24,142 nucleotides of DNA from PHAA01 sp034678805 (GTDB lineage: Bacteria; Bacillota; Syntrophomonadia; Syntrophomonadales; Syntrophomonadaceae), in NCBI GenBank assembly GCA_034678805.1, contig JAXDBN010000226.1, positions 1-24,142 on the forward strand, read 5' to 3'. Position numbers and translations under genes: made by a program. Below, piece after piece: positions 8,235 through 16,397 of this stretch (the stretch's first letter is position 1; each line of letters begins with the position of its first letter). The notes under the pieces were generated by a model. That model was not told the DNA's origin. It ran no database searches and saw only the letters and a list, made by a program, of their open reading frames with translations.

Positions 8235-9518
8235 ATGTTAACATTTCTCAAGAGCCTGCTGCAAATGAACATGCTGAAATCGGCGTTGGCCTTAACTGGC
8301 GGACGTTTTTTCAACCTTGCGGTATCTATGATACTATTATTGATCCAAGCAAGGTTTATAGGGCCGGAAATAACTGGCTTATGCCAATCGTATAGCATTC
8401 CAGTCGGGTATTTGTGGATACTAACACTGGGCGTATCTTCAGCCTTGGCACGAGAATTACCGTATTATCTAGCCCGGGGAGAGCACGAAAGAGCCATGAA
8501 TTTAACTCAAACCGCCCAATCCTTTTCGATAGTGGTTGGTGGGTTGTGTGCCAGCGCATTTTTGTTGTTATCCATTAGGGCACTAATATTAGGGGATTAC
8601 CTGTCTGCGGCGGGTTGGGGGTTTCAGATTGTTGCTGGTTTCACGGTAATATATAGTTCCTATATTCAGACACTATACAGAACCACCGCCGAGTTCGTTA
8701 CAATTGCCAAAGCAAGTACAATTTCAGCAGTAACCAGCATCGTTACTTTTCCGCTCATATTCGTAAATGCATACTTGGGGATTTGGACCAGGGGTATGGC
8801 AATGTCCCTGATGTCAAATGCCTTCTTATTCATCAAGCGGCCTTTTAAGCTATCATTTGGCTTTGACTTTCAACAGTTGAGTCAATTGATCAAGTTTGGA
8901 GTACCGTTGATTGCCATAGGTTATATAGAGTCTTCGCTTTGGACCAGTACCCAGTTAAGCTTGATATTCAAACTGGGTGGAAAGACTTCATTAGGGCTGT
9001 TTACATTCACATATGGTATTTTAAGTGCTCTGCTGATTGTTCCGAATGCAGTCGCTGAAATTCTAAGACCAAGATTCGCTGCTGTTTATGGGGAGACAGA
9101 CGGCGATATTAAAAAGACGTTGACTGTTGCTGTTAAACCTTTAGCGGCCGCCTTTATTGTGTCTGTGTTAATGGCATTATTAGCTTATCTAATAGTCGAT
9201 GATATAATTATTCGATTACTGCCCAAATATCTTGACGCCATACCAGCTTTAGGCATAGGGCTGCTGTTAATCCCGGTAATGACGGTTAAATGTATTAAGT
9301 ATATCTTTGTAGTGTGCAAAAATATGGCCCATAATCTTATCTCAACTGTACCAGGTTTCTTGGTAGGAACAGCATTATTATATACATTGTTAACGCGCGG
9401 GGCTGGTTTTGAATATATTTTTCTCCCCTACGTAATCGGTCAGCTCTTGAATTTCTTTATTTCGCTTATTATCTTGCTATTCGAGATAAAAAGGGAGCGT
9501 CATGAAGCATTTGATTGA
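8235..9518 (+). CDS. Polysaccharide flippase, Wzx / MOP-superfamily type
   Basis: This integral membrane protein of 427 residues is of the polysaccharide-transporter kind, which moves the undecaprenyl-linked repeat unit to the outer face of the membrane. It shows roughly 10-12 hydrophobic segments spread over its length. An amphipathic N-terminus leads into FFNLAVSMILLLIQARFIGP, and FGVPLIAIGYIESSLWTSTQ opens the second half, the usual two-repeat layout of the superfamily. ATG 8235 follows GGAAAG at moderate distance; a start at ATG 8268 (MNMLKSAL) would shorten it by 11 residues. Its 3' end overlaps the polymerase gene by 17 bases, consistent with coupled expression. The assignment rests on membrane topology, family-like N-terminal sequence and context. 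Confidence 0.87.
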   Translation: MLTFLKSLLQMNMLKSALALTGGRFFNLAVSMILLLIQARFIGPEITGLCQSYSIPVGYLWILTLGVSSALARELPYYLARGEHERAMNLTQTAQSFSIVVGGLCASAFLLLSIRALILGDYLSAAGWGFQIVAGFTVIYSSYIQTLYRTTAEFVTIAKASTISAVTSIVTFPLIFVNAYLGIWTRGMAMSLMSNAFLFIKRPFKLSFGFDFQQLSQLIKFGVPLIAIGYIESSLWTSTQLSLIFKLGGKTSLGLFTFTYGILSALLIVPNAVAEILRPRFAAVYGETDGDIKKTLTVAVKPLAAAFIVSVLMALLAYLIVDDIIIRLLPKYLDAIPALGIGLLLIPVMTVKCIKYIFVVCKNMAHNLISTVPGFLVGTALLYTLLTRGAGFEYIFLPYVIGQLLNFFISLIILLFEIKRERHEAFD

Positions 9519-10842
9519 ATGGAATAATTCAACCAAACGAGAAAAGTCGTTTTTAGAGACTAATGATTGGCTTGCGCTGATTATGCTGGCACTCACTGGA
9601 TTAGGTATAAATCAAATTTCCTATAACAATATGTTAAGTGTACTTATACAAGTGTTCTTACTGGGTTTGGTTTTCCTTTTGTACAGAAAACGGCCAGCGA
9701 TGATAATGGTAGCCTACATTTTTTTGACTATACTTCCGCTTAGGTTGTATGCAGGTTTTAGCGAATCGGGGCAAGGAGTTTATACGTTAAATCCCAAGAT
9801 ATGTATTGCATTTGCTGTTTTTTTTATGATTTATGAACTGGTTATGGTAAAACGCAAATATAGGATTGATTTGTTAATCCTTCTGTTTGTAGCAGTAATG
9901 ATCTGCTCATTGGCGTGGACCATCTCCATGAACTCTTATACGTACCATTTTTGGTGGATGTGCATAGCTTACGTGTTTTTCCCCCTATTAATAAGAGAAG
10001 ACCACGATATTCGGATTGTGGTTGTTTCGTATATTGTTGCTGTAGATGTTTTCTGTCTTAGAATTCTGCCAATATTGCTTACGGAAACCGGCTTGTATAG
10101 GGGTAGTATTAATCTGAACCCTAATTATGCAGCGTTTTTTGTAATTATTAGTATGGCTCTTATCTTCACAATGCTGACGCATTATCGAACGGTAATATCT
10201 CAGAAAATGAAGCTGCTTTTCTTCGCAAGTGCTGTTCTCGATGTGATTACTATGTCATCCTTTGCTTCCCGGACATCCTTTGTAATGCTGGCTATCTTGA
10301 TATTTATATATTTATTGTTCAACCATAAGCAGATTAAAACCGTCCTGCTGACGGTTATTGGGGTGTTAACGTTATCCATAATCCTTAACCACTATGGAGT
10401 CTTTGATCCCGTGCTATTGCGTTTTGCAGATGATAGTGCCAGCACCGGCGGGGGGAGAATCCCTATCCAGATGGAATTGCTAAAATCGGTTTATTCTGGT
10501 GACGTTGGGAGGCTCATATTTGGCAATGGCTATTTAACTGCCGCCAATTTCGGGCTAAGTAGGCAAGCCCACAACAGTTATATTAGCATACTGCTTGGTT
10601 TCGGATTGGTAGGACTTCTTATTTATCTGGCTTATCTGTTTAGATTATTTATCCTGCTGAGAAACAGCGAATACAGCTTTTTTCTGATTATGTTTTATTT
10701 TCTGATTCTATATTCCTTCTCACTGGAACCTTACCATATCGTAGAAGGCATCACTATCTTTTGCCTATTGAGTGGGATTAACACTATAAGTATGCCTATG
10801 GAACTGCTTCAGGAACAATCTGATCATGGTGTGGAAGTGTAG
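9502..10842 (+). CDS. EPS polymerase, Wzy / O-antigen ligase-like membrane protein
   Basis: This is a polytopic membrane protein of 446 residues with about 10-12 hydrophobic segments. A larger hydrophilic loop near residues 310-355 contains FADDSASTGGGRIPI and RQAHNSYISILLGFGLVG. The Arg in GGGRI and the HNSY motif before a membrane helix are the signature of the O-antigen ligase/polymerase domain (PF04932 type). In a Wzx/Wzy pathway it would join flipped repeat units on the outer face of the membrane, with length set by the Wzz-type protein at 1854-2621. ATG 9502 has AAAAGGGAG just upstream and lies within the end of the flippase gene. Polymerase rather than ligase is inferred from the Gram-positive context and the adjacent flippase. 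Confidence 0.87.
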   Translation: MKHLIEWNNSTKREKSFLETNDWLALIMLALTGLGINQISYNNMLSVLIQVFLLGLVFLLYRKRPAMIMVAYIFLTILPLRLYAGFSESGQGVYTLNPKICIAFAVFFMIYELVMVKRKYRIDLLILLFVAVMICSLAWTISMNSYTYHFWWMCIAYVFFPLLIREDHDIRIVVVSYIVAVDVFCLRILPILLTETGLYRGSINLNPNYAAFFVIISMALIFTMLTHYRTVISQKMKLLFFASAVLDVITMSSFASRTSFVMLAILIFIYLLFNHKQIKTVLLTVIGVLTLSIILNHYGVFDPVLLRFADDSASTGGGRIPIQMELLKSVYSGDVGRLIFGNGYLTAANFGLSRQAHNSYISILLGFGLVGLLIYLAYLFRLFILLRNSEYSFFLIMFYFLILYSFSLEPYHIVEGITIFCLLSGINTISMPMELLQEQSDHGVEV

Positions 10843-10847
10843 GTAAT

Positions 10848-12008
10848 ATGAAACGCCTCCTGTTTATTATCCCGGCCTTTAACCACGGCGGAACTAATCG
10901 TAGTCTTCTAAATATCCTTTCCTGTCTGGATGACGAGTATTATAGCAAGGATATTTTTGCTCTTTCCCATATGGGCCCTTATCGTGAAATATTCGCTCCA
11001 TTTAGGATATTAAACAGGAGCCTGCTCCTATCTTCTATCTTTGAGAGTTACGAACATATCAAGCAGGAGCCCTGGATTGAAAGAAGTAAAAAAACGCTGG
11101 TTAAACTCTTATTCTACGGCTTGAAGGCTGTGGTTGGGGAAAAGGCCTTGGAATGGTCTTATAGAAGAGCGGCAAAAAGAATTGGATATATGAATTATGA
11201 CACAGTGATTGCCATGCAGGAGGAACGGGCAACTCATTTTACTTCCCATATAAAGACGCGTAAAGTAGCGTGGATACGCAGTGACTACGACAATTATTTT
11301 GCCCTTGCTCAGAATGACGAGGAACATATCTACAATCGCTTTGATCACATAATATGTGTCTCTGCGTTTACCCGCGAGGTTTTTATCAAAAGATACCCCT
11401 CACTTGCGAGCAAATGCCATGGTATACATAACATGATTGATTATAAGGCGATTATTGCTTTATCCCAGGATGTTGAGGAGATAGATGAGAGGTTTACCGC
11501 CGATTCGTTCTGTATTATTTCCATCGGCCGTCTGAGTCCGGTAAAGCAGTTTAACATTATTCCAAAGCTGGCAGCCCAACTGAAAAAAGATGGATGTAGG
11601 CTGCGTTGGTATATAATCGGTGCCGGGGAGGAAGAGCAGAGTATTCAAAACCAGATAGACCAACATCAGGTTTCTGATATGGTCATCCTCTTAGGGCAAA
11701 AAAACAATCCCTACCCATACCTCAAGAGGGCCCATCTGCTGGTCTGCACCTCCGCATCTGAAGCCTGCCCGAACGTTATCAACGAGGCCCGGATATTACA
11801 TGTCCCGGTAGTGACCACAGATTTCGGTTCGGCACCGGAATTCATCAACAACGGAACTAACGGAATTATTGCCAGCCAGGACAATCTTAAAAATGCAATA
11901 GAAGAAATGATAAATAATCAAGAGCTTTACCAGCAAATCAAAACCAACATTAGTTCTTTTCAATATTCAAATGATAGTATCCTCAAGCAAATAACAATGC
12001 TTATATAG
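10848..12008 (+). CDS. Glycosyltransferase family 4
   Basis: This GT-B glycosyltransferase has 386 residues. It begins with LLFIIPAFNHGGTNRSLLNI, a Gly-rich loop common in GT4 enzymes. The donor half has IGRLSPVKQFNIIPKLAAQL, WYIIGAGEEEQSIQ, SEACPNVINEARI (E-x7-E pattern) and VVTTDFGSAPEFINNG. It lies five bases after the polymerase stop codon and is the last gene of the + strand assembly run. The next gene is convergent on the other strand. No clear terminator was seen in the 107 bases that follow. The substrate is unknown. Confidence 0.88.
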   Translation: MKRLLFIIPAFNHGGTNRSLLNILSCLDDEYYSKDIFALSHMGPYREIFAPFRILNRSLLLSSIFESYEHIKQEPWIERSKKTLVKLLFYGLKAVVGEKALEWSYRRAAKRIGYMNYDTVIAMQEERATHFTSHIKTRKVAWIRSDYDNYFALAQNDEEHIYNRFDHIICVSAFTREVFIKRYPSLASKCHGIHNMIDYKAIIALSQDVEEIDERFTADSFCIISIGRLSPVKQFNIIPKLAAQLKKDGCRLRWYIIGAGEEEQSIQNQIDQHQVSDMVILLGQKNNPYPYLKRAHLLVCTSASEACPNVINEARILHVPVVTTDFGSAPEFINNGTNGIIASQDNLKNAIEEMINNQELYQQIKTNISSFQYSNDSILKQITMLI

Positions 12009-12115
12009 TTTTTAACAAGATTCCTAATTATGGGCGCGAAGTCCATATCTTTCCGTGATAAATCCAGCATATCTCAACCCTATCGTCGTTCATTCTACGT
12101 CGATGATTTTACATT

Positions 12116-13645
12116 TCAATTCTCAAACCAATCCCTAACCAGCTGAGGCCGATCGATCTTGCCATTTTTATTCATGGGTAGTTTCTCTAATTTGTGTATC
12201 TTGGTTGGAATCATGTATTTGGGTAGAAGTGGAACCAGGTTCTTTCTTATACTTGCCTTCGTTAGCTCATTACTTCCTTCATAAAACATAGTTATTTCCT
12301 GTTTTTCCTTGTTGTATATTACACAGGAATTATGTATACCTTCGATGCTTAATAAGGCTGTCTCGATCTCACCCAGTTCGATTCGATAACCCATATGTTT
12401 AATCTGGGCATCTTTGCGGCCAAGGAAAATAATCTCGCCGTCAGTATTCATATAGGCAAAGTCACCGGTACGATATATGCGGTCATAGTAATTCTTATTT
12501 AGCGGGTTCTGGGTAAAGACTTCTGCACTCTTATCGGGATTATTCCAATACCCCAAAGCCAGCGATGTTCCCCGCACGCATAACTCGCCCTGCTCACCAA
12601 TATCTGCCGCCCTATTATCCTCAGTCAAGATCAGAATATCGGTGTTGCGGCAGGGAAACCCGATAGGCAGTTTATCATTATCGTCAAACTCTTTCTGTAC
12701 AATATAATAAGTGCAATCCACGGTTATTTCGGTAGGCCCGTACAGATTCGCAAACAAACCATGAGGCAAGTTTTGCCGCCAATAATTGAGATGACGGACG
12801 GGCATGACCTCCCCGGCAAATAGTATCTTTTTCAGACAATCAACCCGGACATGGTCCAAAGCCCGGGTGTTGGCCACATTTATCATTACAGACGGCACCC
12901 AAAATACGAAGTTGATATTCCGCTCCGCTACATACTCCATCAGTCTTATCGGGAAGGCGAAATATTGTTCGGGTATAAGAACGAGGGTTGCCCCAGTAGC
13001 CAGGCAGAGATATATGTCTAGTGTGGAGTTGTCGAAATAGAACGGAGCTTGGCTGCCGATGATTTCCTGGGCCGTAATGTCAAAACAATCAATCGCCCAG
13101 TCAATGTAATCAATGACTCCGCGATGTGATACAACGACTCCCTTGGGTGTTCCGGTTGAACCGGATGTATAAATAATGTATATCGGATCGGTGTCGATGA
13201 CGGGCTCTGCGTAAGAGGACACCAAATTATTGTCATACTTGATACTTTGGTCATAGGCCAAGCTAATGTCGATGATATGGTCTTGATCTACCCCGCTTTC
13301 CAGCAGCGTATCATAATGTTCTCCTGATGTGATAATTATGGGATTTTCCAGATTCTCAACTATGCTTCTGACTCTTGCTGGCGGTGATTTCGTATCCATT
13401 GGTACATAAATATTACCGCTGCACAGGATTCCCATGAAAGCAATAATACTATCGCCGCTCTTCGGCAAGAATACTGCGATAGGCTGGTTGACCCTGTCTT
13501 TGGTTTGTTTGATCCTGAATGCCAGGCGGCGCGAATATCCCCATAGTTCGCCAAATGTAATTGATTTTTCACCATCTATGATGGCAGTTTTATTGTCATG
13601 TTGAACTACCGAGCTCTCAAAATATTCAAGGACATTTTTCTGCAT
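12116..13645 (-). CDS. Stand-alone amino-acid adenylation enzyme (DltA/NRPS A-domain-like)
   Basis: This ANL-superfamily enzyme of 509 residues activates a carboxylic acid as its adenylate and loads it on a carrier-protein thiol. Core motifs are complete: YTSGSTGTPKG (A3, 159-169), FYFDNSTLDI (A4), LYGPTE (A5, 301-306), YRTGD (A7), GRKDAQIKHMGYRIELGEIE (A8) and MNKNGKIDR with Lys496 (A10). Asp205 occupies the position that holds the substrate amino group in amino-acid A domains, which favours an amino-acid substrate. By-eye alignment to GrsA gives the pocket code D-N-L-W-L-A-L-V-D; I do not assign a residue from it. No condensation, carrier or thioesterase domain is fused. It is divergent from the carrier-protein operon at 14046, its likely partner, and is the only - strand gene in the EPS part of the window. 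Confidence 0.9.
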   Translation of the reverse strand: MQKNVLEYFESSVVQHDNKTAIIDGEKSITFGELWGYSRRLAFRIKQTKDRVNQPIAVFLPKSGDSIIAFMGILCSGNIYVPMDTKSPPARVRSIVENLENPIIITSGEHYDTLLESGVDQDHIIDISLAYDQSIKYDNNLVSSYAEPVIDTDPIYIIYTSGSTGTPKGVVVSHRGVIDYIDWAIDCFDITAQEIIGSQAPFYFDNSTLDIYLCLATGATLVLIPEQYFAFPIRLMEYVAERNINFVFWVPSVMINVANTRALDHVRVDCLKKILFAGEVMPVRHLNYWRQNLPHGLFANLYGPTEITVDCTYYIVQKEFDDNDKLPIGFPCRNTDILILTEDNRAADIGEQGELCVRGTSLALGYWNNPDKSAEVFTQNPLNKNYYDRIYRTGDFAYMNTDGEIIFLGRKDAQIKHMGYRIELGEIETALLSIEGIHNSCVIYNKEKQEITMFYEGSNELTKASIRKNLVPLLPKYMIPTKIHKLEKLPMNKNGKIDRPQLVRDWFEN

Positions 13646-13662
13646 GCTTTAATACCCCCAGT

Positions 13663-13668
13663 ATTATA
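13663..13668 (-). promoter_or_regulatory. Possible -10 box for the adenylation gene
   Basis: An exact TATAAT on the - strand lies 17 bases before the start codon. No convincing -35 hexamer is found at 16-18 bases, and the implied 5' leader would be very short, with the start site in or near the G-run that would serve as SD. It may be fortuitous. Confidence 0.22.
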
Positions 13669-13899
13669 GTCATGGCTTATGATCTCACAGTCAGCCCCAA
13701 CGATACTCCCCTTTATGCATAGAGTAGCCCTTCCAAATAATACATTTTAGGCGAATCCAACCAACAAATACTCTGCTACAGGATATTTATACTGAGGGAT
13801 GATTGTGACAAGTGACATCTCGACAGTAGCCCTGATCCTTAATACTGCTGACATATATTCCATCACCCCAGCAATCCGATATGATTACATCCGCTGTTC

Positions 13900-13930
13900 A
13901 CCTGCTTGGTACATACCGATGCAGGTTTTT
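13900..13930 (+). terminator. Terminator-like hairpin in the leader of the carrier-protein operon
   Basis: ACCTGC (13900-13905) pairs with GCAGGT (13921-13926), and the inner GGT/ACC extends the helix. Five T (13926-13930) follow directly. The opposite strand has no T-run after the hairpin, so it points along +. No + strand gene ends upstream, and the first carrier-protein gene starts 115 bases later, so an attenuator is more likely than an ordinary gene terminator. Confidence 0.42.
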
Positions 13931-14045
13931 GTATGTTGAGCGAATACGTTTCTTGATGGAGTATTGACCGAGAGTAGAGGTGTCACAAAGAATACCTATC
14001 CTTCCATACTATATAGGAAGTCATCAGATTCAAGGAAGGTAAGTC

Positions 14046-14279
14046 GTGGTGGAGAAATTGTTGGAGATCTTGTATGAGATACGGCCAGAAGTAGATTTCT
14101 TAAACAGCAGTAATTTCATTGAGAATCGGCTATTGGATTCACTTGATATCGTTGTGTTGGTTTCTGATATCGAAGAAGCCTTTGCAATCAGTATTCATGT
14201 AAACGATATTGTGCCGGAGAATTTTTATAATCTTGAAACGATTACAAAACTAATTGCGAGAAGAGGCGGTCAGATTTGA
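14046..14279 (+). CDS. Acyl/aminoacyl carrier protein (first of two)
   Basis: This small acidic carrier protein of 77 residues has the phosphopantetheine site Asp31-Ser32-Leu33 in LLDSLDIVVLV, which begins helix II as in all carrier proteins. The helical pattern is regular (KLLEILYEI, IVVLVSDIEEAF, ETITKLIARR). GTG 14046 is preceded by AAGGAAGG (14032-14039) at six bases. Its stop codon overlaps the TTG start of the KAS III gene by four bases, so the two are coupled. It lies divergently next to the stand-alone adenylation enzyme and could be its aminoacyl acceptor, as DltC is to DltA; it could equally carry acyl chains for the ketoacyl synthase. It is too distinct from the second carrier protein (15358-15573) to be a recent duplicate. 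Confidence 0.88.
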   Translation: MVEKLLEILYEIRPEVDFLNSSNFIENRLLDSLDIVVLVSDIEEAFAISIHVNDIVPENFYNLETITKLIARRGGQI

Positions 14280-15340
14280 ATTTACAGTATCGAAACAAGA
14301 AGATAAGCGGAATCCTGGCAGTAGTGCCTCAAAACGAAGTGAGGTTCGACGACGAAGTTGAGAACTATAATTTTTCGGTCAAGCAATCCATGAAGTTGAA
14401 GAAAATCATGGGTTATGACCGTCATAGAATCGTGACGGAAGGAACATGCGTTTCTGATCTTGCCATATGCGGGTTGAAATACCTTCTGGATGAAGGCCTG
14501 ATATATAAGGATGAAATAGACGCCTTGGTTCTCATGACCCAAACCCCGGATTATTTTATGCCCCCCACCAGTAACGTCATTCAGGGAAAGTTGGACCTAA
14601 AACAAGATATGGTTTGTTTGGATGTGAAGCAAGGTTGTGCCGGGTATCTGGTTGGATTAATGCAGTCTTTCAGCCTGTTGGAGCAGGACGCTATTAATAA
14701 AGTTGCCTTGGTGAATGGCGATGTGCTAAGCCGGAAGACCTCTCCTCAGGACCGCAACACATTCCCCTTGATTGGAGATGGGGCAGCGGTCACTATTGTA
14801 GAAAAAAATCCTGGAAACAGCGAAATATTTGCCAACATTAAGATGGATGGAAGCCATAGAAATGCACTGATTATACCCGCCGGAGGCCTAAAGATGCCAT
14901 CTAATCAGGACACGGCAGTTATGAAAATGGATGAGGAAGGCAACTCCCGCTGTCTGGACCATTGGTTTATGGACGGCATGGCGGTATTCAACTTTGTGGT
15001 TAATGAAGTTCCGCCCATGATCAACAACCTCATGGAATTTTCTGGGGTAGGATTAGAAGATGTTGATTATTTTATGTTCCATCAGCCCAATAAATTTATG
15101 TTGCAAAGACTAGCCGATAAAATGGACGTCAGCTATGATAAGATGCCCTACAATATTGTGGAAAACTTCGGCAATTCCAGCGGCGCTACCATTCCTACCA
15201 ATATAGCATTCAACCTGGGTGACAAATTATTGAACCATTCGTATTTGACTTGTCTAGCTGGCTTTGGGGTTGGGCTGACGGCTAGCTCCATGCTTATGAG
15301 GATAGGGCCGCTTGATTTTTGTAGGATGATCGAGTATTAA
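14276..15340 (+). CDS. Ketoacyl-ACP synthase III-like enzyme (KAS III, FabH-type fold)
   Basis: This thiolase-fold condensing enzyme has 354 residues. The KAS III Cys-His-Asn triad is complete: Cys121 in VKQGCAGYLVGL, His269 in MFHQPNKFML and Asn300 in ENFGNSSGATIP. LMTQTPDYFMPPTSN is also typical of the family. It differs from housekeeping FabH in length (about 30 residues more) and in the Lys-Gln-Gly run before the Cys. Such enzymes join an acyl-CoA starter to malonyl-ACP, or in specialised relatives transfer an acyl group to another acceptor. TTG 14276 overlaps the stop of the first carrier gene, with AGAGGCGG upstream. It lies between two carrier proteins inside an EPS locus, so a role in making or transferring an acyl group for sugar modification is more likely than fatty acid initiation (inference). 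Confidence 0.9.
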   Translation: MNLQYRNKKISGILAVVPQNEVRFDDEVENYNFSVKQSMKLKKIMGYDRHRIVTEGTCVSDLAICGLKYLLDEGLIYKDEIDALVLMTQTPDYFMPPTSNVIQGKLDLKQDMVCLDVKQGCAGYLVGLMQSFSLLEQDAINKVALVNGDVLSRKTSPQDRNTFPLIGDGAAVTIVEKNPGNSEIFANIKMDGSHRNALIIPAGGLKMPSNQDTAVMKMDEEGNSRCLDHWFMDGMAVFNFVVNEVPPMINNLMEFSGVGLEDVDYFMFHQPNKFMLQRLADKMDVSYDKMPYNIVENFGNSSGATIPTNIAFNLGDKLLNHSYLTCLAGFGVGLTASSMLMRIGPLDFCRMIEY

Positions 15341-15357
15341 GCCGAGGAGGGAATCGC

Positions 15358-15573
15358 GTGGAGGACTTTTACACTGAGTTGGCCGAGATACTAGAGGTAG
15401 ATGAGGTTAAACGAGAGGATGAGCTGGAGGAATTCGAAAACTGGGATTCTTTGACCATCCTGGAGGTGGCCTCAATGGTGGATGAAAAATACGGGGTTAC
15501 CATCGCGAGCAAAGAGGTCAAAGGACTCATTACGGTTGGAGATCTGGAGGACTTGATTAGATCCAAAATGTAG
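15358..15573 (+). CDS. Acyl carrier protein (second of two)
   Basis: This acidic carrier protein has 71 residues. The phosphopantetheine site is Asp30-Ser31-Leu32 in ENWDSLTILEVA, followed by a helix II/III pattern (MVDEKYGVTI, VGDLEDLIRS). It is very rich in Glu and Asp, as carrier proteins usually are. GTG 15358 follows GAGGAGGG closely. It lies 17 bases after the KAS III gene and 32 before the NeuD-like gene. The Trp-Asp-Ser-Leu context resembles carrier proteins of small specialised pathways more than the housekeeping fatty-acid ACP, which usually has Gly/Ala-Asp-Ser-Leu-Asp. With the first carrier it gives two separate thiol arms, perhaps for two different acyl groups. Confidence 0.88.
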   Translation: MEDFYTELAEILEVDEVKREDELEEFENWDSLTILEVASMVDEKYGVTIASKEVKGLITVGDLEDLIRSKM

Positions 15574-15605
15574 GATCATCGATTTTAGTAAAGGAGAGTT
15601 GAGGC

Positions 15606-16250
15606 ATGAAAAAACTGCTAATAGCTGGTGCAGGTGTCTGCGGCCGAGAAGCCTATCAGTGGGCTTGTGATAAACAGAAGCATGCCAGGCGATGGGAATC
15701 GATCGGGTTTCTTGATGACAACCCCCGCGCTTTGGACAAATACAACTTGTCGGACAAAATCGTGGGTACGATTGCGGACTATGTACCTCAGCCCGGTGAA
15801 GAGGTGGTAAGCGCCTTAGGCGATGTAGAGCGTCGAGCGGACCTACACAAGAGACTAGCTGATAAGGGAGCGGTATTTGGCACCATCATACACCCTACCG
15901 CAGTATTATCGGACAATTGTACTTTGGGCAAAGATGCTATAGTTGGTCCCGGTTCCGTGATTTCCGTCAATGCTACCATCGGTGATCTGGTACTTATAGA
16001 TTCTTTAACTGTAATTGGGCATGACACAGTTGTGGAATCGGGATGCATAATCCGTGATTTTTGTGATGTAATGGGTTTTGCCCACCTGGAGAGAGACGTC
16101 TTTTTGGGAAGTGGGGCTAGAATCCTGAACTCAGTTCGGGTAGGCAATCACTCCAAGGTAGGAGCCGGGAGTGTGGTGCTAAGAAACGTCAAACCCGACA
16201 CTTCAGTATTCGGTAATCCTGCCAAAATCATCTACAGCCCGAAAAAATAA
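15606..16250 (+). CDS. NeuD/PglD-family sugar O/N-acyltransferase
   Basis: This is a 214-residue protein with an N-terminal Rossmann-like PglD domain (KLLIAGAGVCGREAYQWA, GFLDDNP) and a C-terminal left-handed beta helix of hexapeptide repeats (from about residue 95: IIHPTAVLSDNCTLGKDAIV). PglD acetylates the 4-amino group of a UDP-amino-sugar using acetyl-CoA. The probable catalytic base is His139 in TVIGHDTVVE. The coil that follows (IIRDFCDVMGFAHLERDVFL) departs from the usual ISPGAxLSG pattern of PglD/NeuD, near where the acceptor and acyl donor meet, so an unusual acyl donor is conceivable. The start is well supported by AAAGGAGA about 9-10 bases upstream. It directly follows the second carrier protein and precedes the PglC-like transferase. 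Confidence 0.9.
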   Translation: MKKLLIAGAGVCGREAYQWACDKQKHARRWESIGFLDDNPRALDKYNLSDKIVGTIADYVPQPGEEVVSALGDVERRADLHKRLADKGAVFGTIIHPTAVLSDNCTLGKDAIVGPGSVISVNATIGDLVLIDSLTVIGHDTVVESGCIIRDFCDVMGFAHLERDVFLGSGARILNSVRVGNHSKVGAGSVVLRNVKPDTSVFGNPAKIIYSPKK

Positions 16251-16397
16251 TCGGTTATGCCATCAGATCCACATTCACAAATGTTGAGGGAGCCAATTAT
16301 TTGAATACTCTTCTCACCTGCCCGAGACGGAGCAAGGTTCTAGGTGAATTAGGGATGCCTGCTTCAATTATATTTACCGAATTCATAAAGGCGTGAA

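Larger units (their letters stand above)
13646..14045. promoter_or_regulatory. Divergent intergenic region between the adenylation gene and the carrier-protein operon
   Basis: This 400-base gap has no supportable gene. It must hold the start signals for both directions. On the - strand there is a TATAAT at 13663-13668, but it lies only 17 bases from the adenylation-gene ATG and lacks a good -35. On the + strand there is a terminator-like hairpin at 13900-13930, a pairing that could mask the SD of the first carrier-protein gene, and a weak TTGACC near 13963. The regulator is unknown. Confidence 0.5.

Noticed and set aside
12009..12115. Shared terminator in the convergent gap between the last glycosyltransferase and the adenylation gene
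   Set aside because: I looked for a stem followed by a T-run on either strand and found no convincing one.
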